Below, piece by piece: positions 43,077 to 51,887 of a stretch of DNA of 64,000 bases. Origin of the DNA: Nocardioides cavernaquae (GTDB lineage Bacteria; Actinomycetota; Actinomycetes; Propionibacteriales; Nocardioidaceae); assembly GCF_003600895.1 (NCBI RefSeq), contig NZ_QYRP01000002.1, forward strand, positions 1 to 64,000, read 5' to 3'. Under the pieces are notes generated by a model that was not told the origin of the DNA, made no database searches, and saw only the letters and a list, made by a program, of their open reading frames with translations. The position numbers and the translations under genes are program-made. Numbering within the stretch: position 1 is the first letter of the stretch; each line of letters begins with the position of its first letter.

Positions 43077-44761
43077 GGCGGGCCTGCTCAGCGCGGGACG
43101 AGCGCGGCGCCTACTCGGTCCTGTTCGCGCTGCTCACCGTCGTGATGTTCGGTATCTCAGCTCTGGCGGTCGACCTGGGCAACGCCTTCTCCCGGAAGTC
43201 AGACGTGCAAGGCCAAGCCGACTTCGCGGCTCTCGCCGGCGGCCACGAGCTCAAGTCGTCGAATCCGTCCGCGATCTCGCCCGACGTGCTGGCGGCGGTC
43301 GCCAAGTCGTTGAACTTCAACCAGCCCGTCAACGGGACCTGCACCAGCTGTGTCACGACCAGCCAGCTCGTGAACGGCGACCTGGCTGACGGCGAGGTGC
43401 AGATCATCACGGGCAAGGGTCTGAGGGTCACCGCGCCCGCGTCCACCGTGGACTATGGCTTCGCCGGTGCCATCGGACAGGCAGAGGAGAAGGACGTCCA
43501 GGCAAGCGCGACCGTGCAGATCTTCTCCCCAGGAAACGGCTCGATGCCGATGTACGCCGCTGCTGGTTGCGACTACGGCCAGCAGATCCTCACCGATCCG
43601 TCGACCGGACACGTCAGCTCGACCCACGACAATCTCGCCTTCGGTGCCGACGACAGCGCCGCGGAGCTCTGGTCGATCACCAGCCCGTCACCGGCCGCGA
43701 TCCCGCTCTCGACCGGCCCCGGGCCAATGCTCCGGGTCACGGGTGAGAAGTTCGCGATCGACGCACAGGGCCAGCGGCCCGCGTATCACGTGAGCAAGAT
43801 CGGCTTCTTCCTCAACGACGGGACGACTCACCACGTCGTCAACGTGACTGCGCCGACCCCGCCTGCGGTGTGGGACCCCTACTTCGCCGAGATCCCGGCC
43901 ATCCCCGCTGCGGTCGCGAGTGTCGAGGACGTGTGGTGGGTGCGGGTCTACCTGGTCGAGGACGGCGCAGCACCACCGCCGGGCGAGTGGTCTTCCGAGG
44001 GGGATGCCAGGCCGCTCCGGGTCGGCGCCGCCCAGCTCGAGTGCGACGCGGGTTCGAGCGACGGCAACTTCGGCACCCTCCGGCTGCCCCGTGCAGACGT
44101 CCCGTCCGGGTCGAACCTCTCGATGAACATTGCAGACGGCTTCGACGACCCGCTCTCCCTCGTCGTGCACGAGGGAGCGGACTCGACCGGACACTGCACC
44201 CCTGGTCTCCCCGCCCCGCCGCTTGACCCTGCGGTCGAGTCCGAGGAGCCAGACCGACTGCGCGCCGGGACGAACTGCGTGGGCACCGACCCGGGCCTCT
44301 CCGCCAACGACGCCGCGTCCGGCCTGATCGAGGGAGTGGGCAGCACGCCTGGACGCCTCGACGCACCCGCGGTCTGTGGCCCGAAGATCGCGAACCCGCT
44401 TCACCGCGGGCCGAGCACGATCAACGGCGACACACTCGAGTGCTTCCTCACCTCAGGCACCGTCACCGCGATCACCTCGCCGACCTACAACGGCGGTGCT
44501 GTCCTCACGCAGGAGATCTTCGACTCGCCCCGGTTCTTCTGGGTGCCGGTGCTGACCGCCGACGCCACCCGCGGCGCGAGCGAGCGTTACTCGATCATCG
44601 ACTTCAGGCCGGCGTTCCTCAGCGATCTCCACGTGCAGGGCAACGACATCGACCAGGTCAAGGTCATCTTCTTCAACTGGCACGCTCTGCCGGGCAGCAC
44701 CGACGGCGATGTGTCGCCGTACCTCGGTGTCGGCAAGCCGATCCTTCGACTGATCGACTGA
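43064..44761 (+). CDS. tadG: TadG-like Flp pilus assembly protein
   Basis: A 565-aa protein with an N-terminal Tad-type segment: DERGAYSVLFALLTVVMFG, then ALAVDLGNAFSRKSDVQGQADFAALAGG, which matches the TadE/G-like domain and holds one membrane segment (about 15-38). The large remaining part is extracytoplasmic, Gly/Ser/Pro-rich and has several cysteines, but no vWA MIDAS is visible, unlike some TadG proteins. Translation is coupled to tadE. It probably anchors or tips the Flp pilus. Confidence 0.85.
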   Translation: MQGLRRACSARDERGAYSVLFALLTVVMFGISALAVDLGNAFSRKSDVQGQADFAALAGGHELKSSNPSAISPDVLAAVAKSLNFNQPVNGTCTSCVTTSQLVNGDLADGEVQIITGKGLRVTAPASTVDYGFAGAIGQAEEKDVQASATVQIFSPGNGSMPMYAAAGCDYGQQILTDPSTGHVSSTHDNLAFGADDSAAELWSITSPSPAAIPLSTGPGPMLRVTGEKFAIDAQGQRPAYHVSKIGFFLNDGTTHHVVNVTAPTPPAVWDPYFAEIPAIPAAVASVEDVWWVRVYLVEDGAAPPPGEWSSEGDARPLRVGAAQLECDAGSSDGNFGTLRLPRADVPSGSNLSMNIADGFDDPLSLVVHEGADSTGHCTPGLPAPPLDPAVESEEPDRLRAGTNCVGTDPGLSANDAASGLIEGVGSTPGRLDAPAVCGPKIANPLHRGPSTINGDTLECFLTSGTVTAITSPTYNGGAVLTQEIFDSPRFFWVPVLTADATRGASERYSIIDFRPAFLSDLHVQGNDIDQVKVIFFNWHALPGSTDGDVSPYLGVGKPILRLID

Positions 44762-44771
44762 GACAGTCCGA

Positions 44772-45713
44772 TCAGCGCCGGGCGAGGTCGGCGGCGCCGA
44801 TCATGCCGGCCTTGTTGCCCAGCCGGGCCAGGCGGAAGTCGGCCTCGGGGCGGTGCCCACGGCCGGTCAGGTTGGCCAGGAACGACGCTCGGGTCGGCAC
44901 GAGCAGGAGGTCACCGGCCGCGGAGACGCCGCCGCCGAGGGTGACGACGCCCGGGTCGAGGACCGAGGCGAGGCTTGCGATGCCCTCCCCCAGCCAGGTC
45001 CCGAGCTCCACGAGGCGCGCAACGGCGAACGGGTCGCCCGCCTGCGCCGCCTCGGTGACCATCGGACCGGTGATCGCCTCGACATCACCACCGGCGCCCT
45101 CCAGCAGCGCGGCCGCGGCAGACGGGTCGGCAGCGGCTGCCTCCTGCGTCTGGCGCACGAGGGCAGTGCCGCTGCCATAGGACTCGAGACAGCCGAGCAG
45201 GCCGCACCCGCACTCGATGCCACCCCGAACCAGGCGGATGTGACCGATCTCGGCGGCGACGCCGAAGCCGCCCCGCACCAGCTCGCCGTCCATCACGATG
45301 CCGCCGCCGACTCCCGTGCCGACCGTGACCAGCAGCAGGTCCTCGGCATCGGCGCCCGCTCCGAAGGTGAACTCGCCCCACGCCGCAGCATTGGCGTCGT
45401 TCTCGACCACGACGGGGAGCCCGGTCAGTCGCTCGAGGTCCGAGCGGAGGTCGAGGTCCTTCCAGGCCAGGTTGGGCGAGAAGAGCACGCGTGAGCGGCT
45501 GTTGTCGATGAAGCCGGCGGCTCCCACTCCGATTGCAGTGACCTCGTGAGCGAGGCGCAGCTCAGCAACGAGCGATGCGATGGTGGCCTCGATCTCGATG
45601 ACGCTGTCCGCCGGTGACTCCGTGCGCAGCTCGGCGAGGATCTCGCCCGAGTCGCTCACGACTCCAGCGGCGATCTTCGTGCCACCGACGTCGACGCCGA
45701 TGGTCAGGCTCAT
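44772..45713 (-). CDS. ROK-family glucokinase, second copy
   Basis: A 313-aa ROK kinase: LTIGVDVGGTKIAAGVV, VENDANAAAWGE, GTGVGGGIVMDGEL and the zinc motif CGCGLLGCLESY. It is closer to canonical actinobacterial glucokinase (polyphosphate/ATP glucokinase is a different family) than the 354-aa first copy. The start overlaps the stop of the Cys-motif protein (ATGA), making it the last gene of a four-gene minus-strand operon SRPBCC, ArsA, Cys-motif, ROK. It converges with tadG. Confidence 0.92.
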   Translation of the reverse strand: MSLTIGVDVGGTKIAAGVVSDSGEILAELRTESPADSVIEIEATIASLVAELRLAHEVTAIGVGAAGFIDNSRSRVLFSPNLAWKDLDLRSDLERLTGLPVVVENDANAAAWGEFTFGAGADAEDLLLVTVGTGVGGGIVMDGELVRGGFGVAAEIGHIRLVRGGIECGCGLLGCLESYGSGTALVRQTQEAAAADPSAAAALLEGAGGDVEAITGPMVTEAAQAGDPFAVARLVELGTWLGEGIASLASVLDPGVVTLGGGVSAAGDLLLVPTRASFLANLTGRGHRPEADFRLARLGNKAGMIGAADLARR

Positions 45714-46177
45714 CCGAAGGGACCCTCGAACGGGCCGAAGTCGTCCTCGGCCGCACCGTCGAGGTCGGGACCGCCGTCAAGGTCGATTTTCTCGACCGGC
45801 TCCTTGCGAGCGGCGCGCTGCTCGTCGGGCGCAGCGGTGGCCAGGACCGCAGCGGCTGCCTGCGCGATGTTGGCGGCGGCGAGTGCCAGGTGGGTGCGCA
45901 CCTCGGGGCTGGTGTTCCGCACGACGTTGACGACGCGACAGAGCGGGCAGTAGCGGCAGTCGTCACCGTTGCCGATGTGGCTGCTGGCGTCGTGGAACGC
46001 GGAGGCTGCGCCTGCGGCGAGGTCGTTGACGCCGGCACCGAGGTCGCCGCCGTGCTCCTTCGCCCAGCCCGACAGCGCACCGAGGAGCTTCGCGGTCTCC
46101 TCCGCGACGGAGCCGACCTCGGGGTCGCCTGCAGCACCCGCTGCGGCACCCGCGTCGGGACGCTCCTGATCCGTCAT
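45710..46177 (-). CDS. Conserved small protein with CxxCxxC motif
   Basis: A 155-aa protein with an Ala/Gly/Asp-rich N-terminus, a helix (SVAEETAKLLGALSGWAKEH) and the central motif DDCRYCPLCRVVNVVRNTSPEVR, in which three cysteines (C-x2-C-x2-C) could bind metal; an Ala-rich helix and an acidic tail (DDFGPFEGPFG) follow. Function unknown. The gene overlaps the ArsA-like gene upstream and the ROK gene downstream by four bases each, so it is fixed in that operon. An equivalent next to the ArsA-like ATPase exists in mycobacteria (Rv2183c, from memory). Confidence 0.75.
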   Translation of the reverse strand: MTDQERPDAGAAAGAAGDPEVGSVAEETAKLLGALSGWAKEHGGDLGAGVNDLAAGAASAFHDASSHIGNGDDCRYCPLCRVVNVVRNTSPEVRTHLALAAANIAQAAAAVLATAAPDEQRAARKEPVEKIDLDGGPDLDGAAEDDFGPFEGPFG

Positions 46178-47355
46178 GACTTCTTCTCCTCGAACCGCAC
46201 CTGGAGCGCCCCGTCATCGACGCGGGCCCCGGTCACCTGGTGCCGCGCCAGCCCTGCGGGCAGCGACAACAGCCGGCGATAGGACCCGACGGTCACAACG
46301 AGTTCGTCTCCGTGTCGGGCCAAGTCAACCTCACCCCGGCCCACGAAGGGGAGAGCAAGTCTCAGCAGCGCCCCAGAGGTGGTGCGCGTCACGCTCAGGG
46401 GCCCCGGCCCGACGGGGGCAGCCAGCGGCTCGGTCCCGGCGTACACGTCGTCAGCAAACTTCTGCAGTGCAGCGACACCCACCGGTTCGCCGGTGCGGTA
46501 CTCCGAGCGCCAGAGCTGGAGGCCAGCGAACGACTGCTCGACCTCGGCAAGCACCTTCGCCTGCGCCTCGACCCAGCCCGCACGCCAGCTGTCAGCGGGT
46601 TCGTCATCGGTCGGTGCCGGGAAGATCCGGTTGGCGACCACACCGTCGACCCGGTAGCCGTAGAGGGAGAGCGTGGTGAAGGAGCGTCGCGCCTCCGCGA
46701 GGACGACGTTCTCGGGCGTGAGCACCAGTCGCACGCTCGCGTCCGGGCCGGACAGGATCTGGCGGCACTCCTCGAGCTCGGCGTGCAACCGCTCGATCGC
46801 GTCGAAGGTCGTGTCCTCCGGCATGGGTACACCGACCGCGCGGGTCAGCACCGGCCGGAACGCCTTCACGGCCCGGCGGCCGAACGGGAATACCCGGTCC
46901 ATGTACCACCCGAGAGCTTCGGGCAGCGCCAGCAGACGCAGGGTCTCCGCGGTCGGCGCACAGTCGACGACGATCGTCTCCCAGTCCCCCGACAGCACGT
47001 GCTTGCGCAGCTGCAGGAGCGCGAGCACCTCCTCGGCGCCCGGGATCACGGTCAGCTCCTCGGCCGCCACCGGATCGACTCCGGCAGCGTCGAGAACGCT
47101 CAGCAGGTACTTCTGGATGTCGGCCCAGGAGTCCTCGAAGAGGCGCTGGGCGTCGACCTGCTCGACGTACAGGTTGTCGGCGACGAGCGTCGGCGTGGAT
47201 CCGATGGGCGTGCCGAAGGCATCGGCCAGGGAGTGCGCCGCGTCGGTGGAGAGGACCAGCGTGCGCTGGCCGCGCGACGCCGCGAGCACGGCCGTCGCAG
47301 AGGCAGTAGTGGACTTGCCCACCCCACCCTTGCCGGTGAACAGCAGGATCCGCAC
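46174..47355 (-). CDS. ArsA/GET3-family ATPase
   Basis: A 393-aa ATPase with the deviant Walker A FTGKGGVGKSTT at residues 6-17 and STDAAHSLADAFG, then VVDCAPTAETLRLLALPE (switch). Relatives include Get3/TRC40 and the anion pump ATPase ArsA; a second, C-terminal ATPase domain is absent and no Cys triad for arsenite is evident, so a Get3-like or other role is more likely than arsenic export. It is the second gene of the SRPBCC-ArsA-Cys-motif-ROK operon, matching mycobacterial Rv2184c. Confidence 0.87.
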   Translation of the reverse strand: MRILLFTGKGGVGKSTTASATAVLAASRGQRTLVLSTDAAHSLADAFGTPIGSTPTLVADNLYVEQVDAQRLFEDSWADIQKYLLSVLDAAGVDPVAAEELTVIPGAEEVLALLQLRKHVLSGDWETIVVDCAPTAETLRLLALPEALGWYMDRVFPFGRRAVKAFRPVLTRAVGVPMPEDTTFDAIERLHAELEECRQILSGPDASVRLVLTPENVVLAEARRSFTTLSLYGYRVDGVVANRIFPAPTDDEPADSWRAGWVEAQAKVLAEVEQSFAGLQLWRSEYRTGEPVGVAALQKFADDVYAGTEPLAAPVGPGPLSVTRTTSGALLRLALPFVGRGEVDLARHGDELVVTVGSYRRLLSLPAGLARHQVTGARVDDGALQVRFEEKKS

Positions 47356-47368
47356 GTCAGTCAGGCGC

Positions 47369-47803
47369 TCAGAGCGACTCGACGCGCTTCTTGAGCCCCT
47401 TCAGCGCGGTGTCGATGAGGATCTTCTCGCCCTTGCGCTTGAGCATGCCGATGAGCGGGATCGCCAGCTCGGCAGAGAGCCGGTAGACGACCTCGGTGCC
47501 ACCGTCGACGGCCCGCAGCTCGTAGGCGCCATCGAGGGCCTTCAGCATCTTGCCCTCGGCAAGCGTCCAGGTCACCGCGGTGTCGTCGACCCACGTATAG
47601 GCCAGCGTGTACTCGTCGCGGATCGGCGGGACGTCGACCTCGAAGTGCACCCTGTCGGCCCGCTGGCCGGGCTGGCTGGCGAGCACGTCGGCCCGGACGA
47701 TGCCCTTGGCCCACGACGGGTACGCGGGGAAGTCTGCGATCACTGCCATGACCGCGGCAGGCGGCGCCTCGACAAGAATCGTCGAGGTGGTCTGGTCGGC
47801 CAT
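47369..47803 (-). CDS. SRPBCC-family cyclase/dehydrase-like protein
   Basis: A 144-aa single START-like domain: TTSTILVEAPPAAVMAVIADFPAYPSW, then RVHFEVDVPPIRDEYTLAY and the long C-terminal helix KRKGEKILIDTALKGLKKRVESL. Probably binds a hydrophobic molecule. It heads the minus-strand operon followed 13 bp later by the ArsA-like ATPase. A mycobacterial counterpart (Rv2185c) sits beside the ATPase too. Divergent from the acyl-CoA synthetase gene 127 bp away. Confidence 0.85.
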   Translation of the reverse strand: MADQTTSTILVEAPPAAVMAVIADFPAYPSWAKGIVRADVLASQPGQRADRVHFEVDVPPIRDEYTLAYTWVDDTAVTWTLAEGKMLKALDGAYELRAVDGGTEVVYRLSAELAIPLIGMLKRKGEKILIDTALKGLKKRVESL

Positions 47804-47930
47804 GCGGTGTTCCCCTCACAAGCGGGCTGCTGCTGGGCTGAGGACGCGAGCGTACCGGATACCGGTGCGCGCCCGACGGCCGGTAACGTGCCCCGACAGC
47901 ACAAGTGCGCCGCTCAACTGGAGGTTCCCC

Positions 47931-49730
47931 GTGCGCGAGTTCTCGACGCCACAGACCGTCGACATCCCCCGGGTCGGCAACCTCACCGACGCCGTGGTCG
48001 CCAACGCCCGCGACCACGCCTCCGCGCCCGTGCTGTCGCGCCGCGGTGGGGACGGCTGGATCGATGTCACCGCCGCCGACTTCCTCGCAGAGATCAGCGC
48101 CGTCGCAAAGGGCCTGATCGCCGTCGGCATCGAGCCCGGGGACCGCGTCGCGCTGCTCTCCAAGACCCGCTGGGAGTGGACCGTCCTCGACTACGCGATC
48201 TGGTTCGCGGGCGCGGTGACGGTCCCGATCTACGAGACCTCGTCGGTCGAGCAGGTCGGCTGGATCCTGGCTGACTCGGGCGCGCGCGCTGTCGTCGTCG
48301 AGGGTGCCGCGCTGCAGGCCAAGGTGGCCGAGGTCCGCGGCGACACACCTGACCTGGAGCACGTGTGGAGCATCGAGAACGGCGCCCTCGCCGAGCTGAG
48401 CATGCTGGGCACCGGGGTCGGTGACACCGAGCTCGAGCGGCGGCGTACGACGGCGACGCCGCTCGATCTGGCCACCTTGATCTACACCTCCGGCACGACC
48501 GGCCGACCCAAGGGCTGCATGCTCACGCACGGCAACTTCCAGACCGAGCTCGGCGTCGCCGTGAGCGAGCTCGACCGGCTCTTCCAGGCCGACGGAGCGT
48601 CCACGCTGCTGTTCCTTCCGCTTGCGCACGTCTTCGCGCGGATCATCCAGGTCGGCTGTGTCCAGGCCCGCGTGCGTCTGGGCCACTCCGCAGACGTGAA
48701 GAACCTGGTCGCCGACCTGGGCGATTTCCAGCCGACCTTCGTCCTGGCGGTCCCCCGCGTCTTCGAGAAGCTCTTCAACACCGCGTCGCAGCGCGCAGCC
48801 GCCGACGGCAAGGGCAAGATCTTCGAACGCGCTGCCGAGACCGCGATCGCGTGGTCGCAGGCGAAGGATCGCTCTCAGGGTGGTCGCGTCCCTGCCCGGA
48901 TCGCTGCCAGGCACGCACTCTTCTCCCGTCTCGTCTACGGCAAGGTCCGCGAGGCTCTCGGGGGGCAGTGTGCCTACGCGATCTCGGGTGGTGCACCACT
49001 CGGCGACCGACTCGGACACTTCTACCGCGGCATCGGGGTGAGCGTGCTCGAGGGCTACGGCCTCACCGAGACGACCGCAGCGCTGACCGTGAACCTGCCC
49101 GACGCGCAGAAGATCGGCACAGTCGGACGCCCCCTGCCCGGCACGGCCGTCCGGGTCTCCGACGACGGTGAGCTCCTCTTCCGCGGTGGCACGATCTTCG
49201 CGGGCTACTGGGGCAACGAGGACGCCACCCGTGAGGCACTCGAGGCAGACGGCTGGTTGCACACCGGTGATGTCGGCGAGGTCGACGACGAGGGATTCGT
49301 GCGGATCACCGGCCGCAAGAAGGAGATCCTGGTGACGGCCGGCGGTAAGAACGTCGCGCCAGCCGTCCTCGAGGACCGGCTCCGGGCCCACCACCTGATC
49401 AGCCAGTGCATGGTCGTCGGAGACGGCCAGCCGTTCATCGCCGCGCTGGTGACGATCGACACGGACTCGTTCCCGACCTGGGCCGAGGCGCACGGCAAGA
49501 GCGCGGACATCGCGGACCTGGTCGACGACCCCGATCTCCGTGCCGAGGTGCAGAAGGCGGTCGACGACGCCAACAAGGCGGTCTCCCAGGCCGAGTCGAT
49601 CCGGAAGTTCGTGATCCTTCCCGAGGACTGGACCGAGGAGGGCGGTCAGCTGACCCCCTCGCTCAAGCTGAAGCGCAACGTGGTGATGCGCGAGTTCCGG
49701 CACGAGGTCACCGCGCTCTACGCGCGCTGA
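47931..49730 (+). CDS. fadD: Long-chain acyl-CoA synthetase (AMP-binding, FadD15-like)
   Basis: A 599-aa ANL-superfamily enzyme activating fatty acids to acyl-CoA through acyl-AMP. Motifs are the P-loop LIYTSGTTGRPKG at about 183-196, EGYGLTETTA, WLHTGDVGEVDDEGFVRITGR and KNVAPAVLED, all typical of bacterial long-chain ligases of the FadD15 type. GTG at 47931 has GGAGG nine bases upstream. It is the right-hand end of the stretch shared with the mycobacterial order; the Tad island follows directly. A probable terminator lies at 49778-49807. Confidence 0.94.
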   Translation: MREFSTPQTVDIPRVGNLTDAVVANARDHASAPVLSRRGGDGWIDVTAADFLAEISAVAKGLIAVGIEPGDRVALLSKTRWEWTVLDYAIWFAGAVTVPIYETSSVEQVGWILADSGARAVVVEGAALQAKVAEVRGDTPDLEHVWSIENGALAELSMLGTGVGDTELERRRTTATPLDLATLIYTSGTTGRPKGCMLTHGNFQTELGVAVSELDRLFQADGASTLLFLPLAHVFARIIQVGCVQARVRLGHSADVKNLVADLGDFQPTFVLAVPRVFEKLFNTASQRAAADGKGKIFERAAETAIAWSQAKDRSQGGRVPARIAARHALFSRLVYGKVREALGGQCAYAISGGAPLGDRLGHFYRGIGVSVLEGYGLTETTAALTVNLPDAQKIGTVGRPLPGTAVRVSDDGELLFRGGTIFAGYWGNEDATREALEADGWLHTGDVGEVDDEGFVRITGRKKEILVTAGGKNVAPAVLEDRLRAHHLISQCMVVGDGQPFIAALVTIDTDSFPTWAEAHGKSADIADLVDDPDLRAEVQKAVDDANKAVSQAESIRKFVILPEDWTEEGGQLTPSLKLKRNVVMREFRHEVTALYAR

Positions 49731-49777
49731 CGCCCGTGAGGGCGTGTCACCCGACCGGCCTGGCCCCAGCCGCTGGA

Positions 49778-49807
49778 GGACTAGCCGACTGGGGTTCGGC
49801 CTAGTCC
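49778..49807 (+). terminator. Stem-loop after the acyl-CoA synthetase gene
   Basis: GGACTAGCCGA at 49778-49788 pairs with TCGGCCTAGTCC (ending 49807) through 11 base pairs with one bulged C, around a loop containing CTGGGGT. It begins 48 bases after the fadD stop and precedes the cpaB promoter region. The loop carries the ACTGGGG sequence that recurs at other tad genes, so this could equally be a regulatory site. Confidence 0.55.
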
Positions 49808-49853
49808 GAAATGACCATATGTAGGGGGTCCGCACTCCCGACCCCGCCGGATG

Positions 49854-49869
49854 GTGCATTGTGATGCAC
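49854..49869. promoter_or_regulatory. Small palindrome in the cpaB promoter region
   Basis: GTGCAT at 49854-49859 and ATGCAC at 49864-49869 form a perfect 6-bp repeat with a 4-base spacer, 83 bases before the cpaB ATG. It could be an operator or part of the leader RNA. Only its symmetry supports it. The rest of the 222-base gap has further short G/C repeats but nothing I can name. Confidence 0.35.
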
Positions 49870-49951
49870 GCAACTCGGGAGGGAGTTGCAGGCGGACGGG
49901 TCTGGGAGGGAACTCGGGGCGTCCGTTCATTTCACCAATGAAGAAGGTGTC

Positions 49952-50689
49952 ATGGACCGTAGGAAGATTCTGCTCATTTTGGCGGCGGTCGTCGCTGCGC
50001 TGGGAACCATGTTGGTGTGGCTCTACGTGCGCGGTGCCGAAGGACGAGCCCAGGAGCAGTTCGACACAGTCAAGGTCATTGTCGCAACGCAGGACATCGC
50101 CGCAGGCGAGTCCTTCACCGCGGCGTCACAGGCCGGAAAGTTCGAGAAGCGCGACGTCCCGCAGAACGTGCGGTTGACCGGTGCGCAGACCGACCTCAAC
50201 GGGCTCGACGGCAAGGTCGCGCTCACGCCGATCTACGTCGGCGAGCAGGTCATCAGCGCGAAGTGGGGCGGCACCGGAGATGTCGATGTCACCGCCAAGG
50301 TGCTCGCCATTCCGAAGGGCAAGGTCGCGGTCTCGGTCAACCTAACCGACGCGGCCCGGGTCTCGGGCTTCGTCACTCCGGGCTCCGAGGTGGCCGTCCT
50401 GGTCGCCATCGGCGACGACGGCGCCGGCTACACCCACACACTGATCAGCCCGATCACCGTGCTCGGTGTCGGCGGAACGTCCACCATCACCTCGACGACC
50501 ACGTCGAAGGACGGCGAGTCGACCACGGCGCCGATCCCCCAGACGCTGGTCACGCTCGCGGTGACGCAGCGCCAGGCCGAACAGCTGCTCTGGGCCTCGT
50601 CGTACGGCCAGATCTCGTTCGCCCTGGTGAACAAGGACTCGGATCTCGGAAACACCCCCCGGGTGGCCGAACAGAATCTCTTCCAGTGA
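49952..50689 (+). CDS. cpaB: Flp pilus assembly protein CpaB/RcpC (SAF domain)
   Basis: A 245-aa protein with one N-terminal membrane helix (about 5-25, KILLILAAVVAALGTMLVW) and an extracytoplasmic SAF domain (about 40-110, VIVATQDIAAGESFTAAS), the CpaB/RcpC arrangement. In Gram-negatives this protein acts with the secretin; here there is no outer membrane and it may contact peptidoglycan or stabilise the pilus base. ATG 49952 has GAAGG upstream. It is the first gene of the main tad operon, 8 bp before tadZ. Confidence 0.88.
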   Translation: MDRRKILLILAAVVAALGTMLVWLYVRGAEGRAQEQFDTVKVIVATQDIAAGESFTAASQAGKFEKRDVPQNVRLTGAQTDLNGLDGKVALTPIYVGEQVISAKWGGTGDVDVTAKVLAIPKGKVAVSVNLTDAARVSGFVTPGSEVAVLVAIGDDGAGYTHTLISPITVLGVGGTSTITSTTTSKDGESTTAPIPQTLVTLAVTQRQAEQLLWASSYGQISFALVNKDSDLGNTPRVAEQNLFQ

Positions 50690-50696
50690 GGTCCTG

Positions 50697-51887
50697 ATGC
50701 CCGTCATCGTCGAATCCGACCCGGGCACCGTCGAGGCGCTGTCCCGGGCCCTGCCCCCGGGATCCCACGCCGTCGACGGCGCCGAGCGGCTCACCGCCTG
50801 GCTCGCGCACCGCCCCGATGAGTACGCCGTGGTCATCGGCCCCGGCATGGAGCTGAGCGAGGCGATCGCGACCTGCGAGAGCCTGCGCCTGACCCGACCC
50901 ATGACCAGCGTCGTGCTGGTCCGCAAGGACATCGACACCGAGGTCCTCTACCGCGCCATGCAGTCCGGCTGCCGCGACGTCGTCCTCACCGACGACGCGA
51001 ACGGCATCCGGGCCGCCGTGAGCCGGGCCCACCAGCTGCACCAGGCGTTCAGCGGCCAGGGCTCCTCGGGGCCGCATGGTCAGCTGATCACCGTCTTCGC
51101 GCCCAAGGGAGGTGTCGGCAAGACCACCACCTCGGTGAACCTTGCCCTCGCCCTCGCGGAGGGTGGCTCGCGCAAGGTCTGCCTCGTCGACCTTGACCTC
51201 GCCTTCGGCGATGTCGCGATCACGATGCAGCTCTTCCCGAGCCACACGATCGAGGAGGCCGTGGGCGGCGAGGAGAGCATGGACGCGGCTCTCGTCGAGT
51301 CCCTGCTCACCCGCCACGAGGACTCCCTCATGGTGCTCGCCGCGCCCAACCTGCCGGATGCCCGTGACCGGGTGACCGCCCGGCTGGTCTCGCGCATGTT
51401 GCGCACGCTGCGCCAGCAGTTCGACTACGTCGTCGTGGACACCGCGCCGAGCTTCGACGAGCAGACCCTCCAGGCGCTCGACGAGACCGACGAGTGCGTC
51501 ATCATCGCGACCCTCGACGTGCCGACGTTGAAGAACGTCAAGGTGGCGCTGGAGACCCTCGACCTGCTCAACATCGCGCAGGGCCACCGGCACCTGGTGC
51601 TCAACCGGGCCGACGAGGCAGTGGGGCTCGACCACGAGAAGGTCGAGCAGATCCTCGGGATGCCGATCGCCGTTCCGATCCCCTCGTCCACCGACATCGC
51701 GGCAGCCACCAACTCAGGCAAGCCGATCGTCCTGGCGAACCCTGACCACCCGGCCAGCAAGGCCTTCCGGCAACTGGCAGTCCAGCTCGCCGAGGCCACT
51801 GGCGACGAGCACCATCCCGCGCTCCACGAAGCCGCCGAAGGCGCGGCCCGTGGACGCCGCATGCGGATTCGGAGGCATGGCGCATGA
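50697..51887 (+). CDS. tadZ: TadZ/CpaE-like ParA ATPase
   Basis: A 396-aa protein. The N-terminal part (about 1-110) resembles a degenerate receiver domain; the rest is a MinD/ParA ATPase with the deviant Walker A FAPKGGVGKTTT (Lys142) and VVVDTAPSFDEQTLQALD. TadZ localises the Tad motor at the cell pole or along the membrane. The product ends with a basic tail (RGRRMRIRRHGA). Its stop overlaps the tadA start by four bases (ATGA), placing it in the same transcript. Confidence 0.9.
   Translation: MPVIVESDPGTVEALSRALPPGSHAVDGAERLTAWLAHRPDEYAVVIGPGMELSEAIATCESLRLTRPMTSVVLVRKDIDTEVLYRAMQSGCRDVVLTDDANGIRAAVSRAHQLHQAFSGQGSSGPHGQLITVFAPKGGVGKTTTSVNLALALAEGGSRKVCLVDLDLAFGDVAITMQLFPSHTIEEAVGGEESMDAALVESLLTRHEDSLMVLAAPNLPDARDRVTARLVSRMLRTLRQQFDYVVVDTAPSFDEQTLQALDETDECVIIATLDVPTLKNVKVALETLDLLNIAQGHRHLVLNRADEAVGLDHEKVEQILGMPIAVPIPSSTDIAAATNSGKPIVLANPDHPASKAFRQLAVQLAEATGDEHHPALHEAAEGAARGRRMRIRRHGA

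Noticed and set aside
47361-49859. An 832-codon frame on the minus strand opposite the acyl-CoA synthetase
   Set aside because: Its reading is the complement of a well-supported synthetase with all motifs; composition is typical of a shadow frame.
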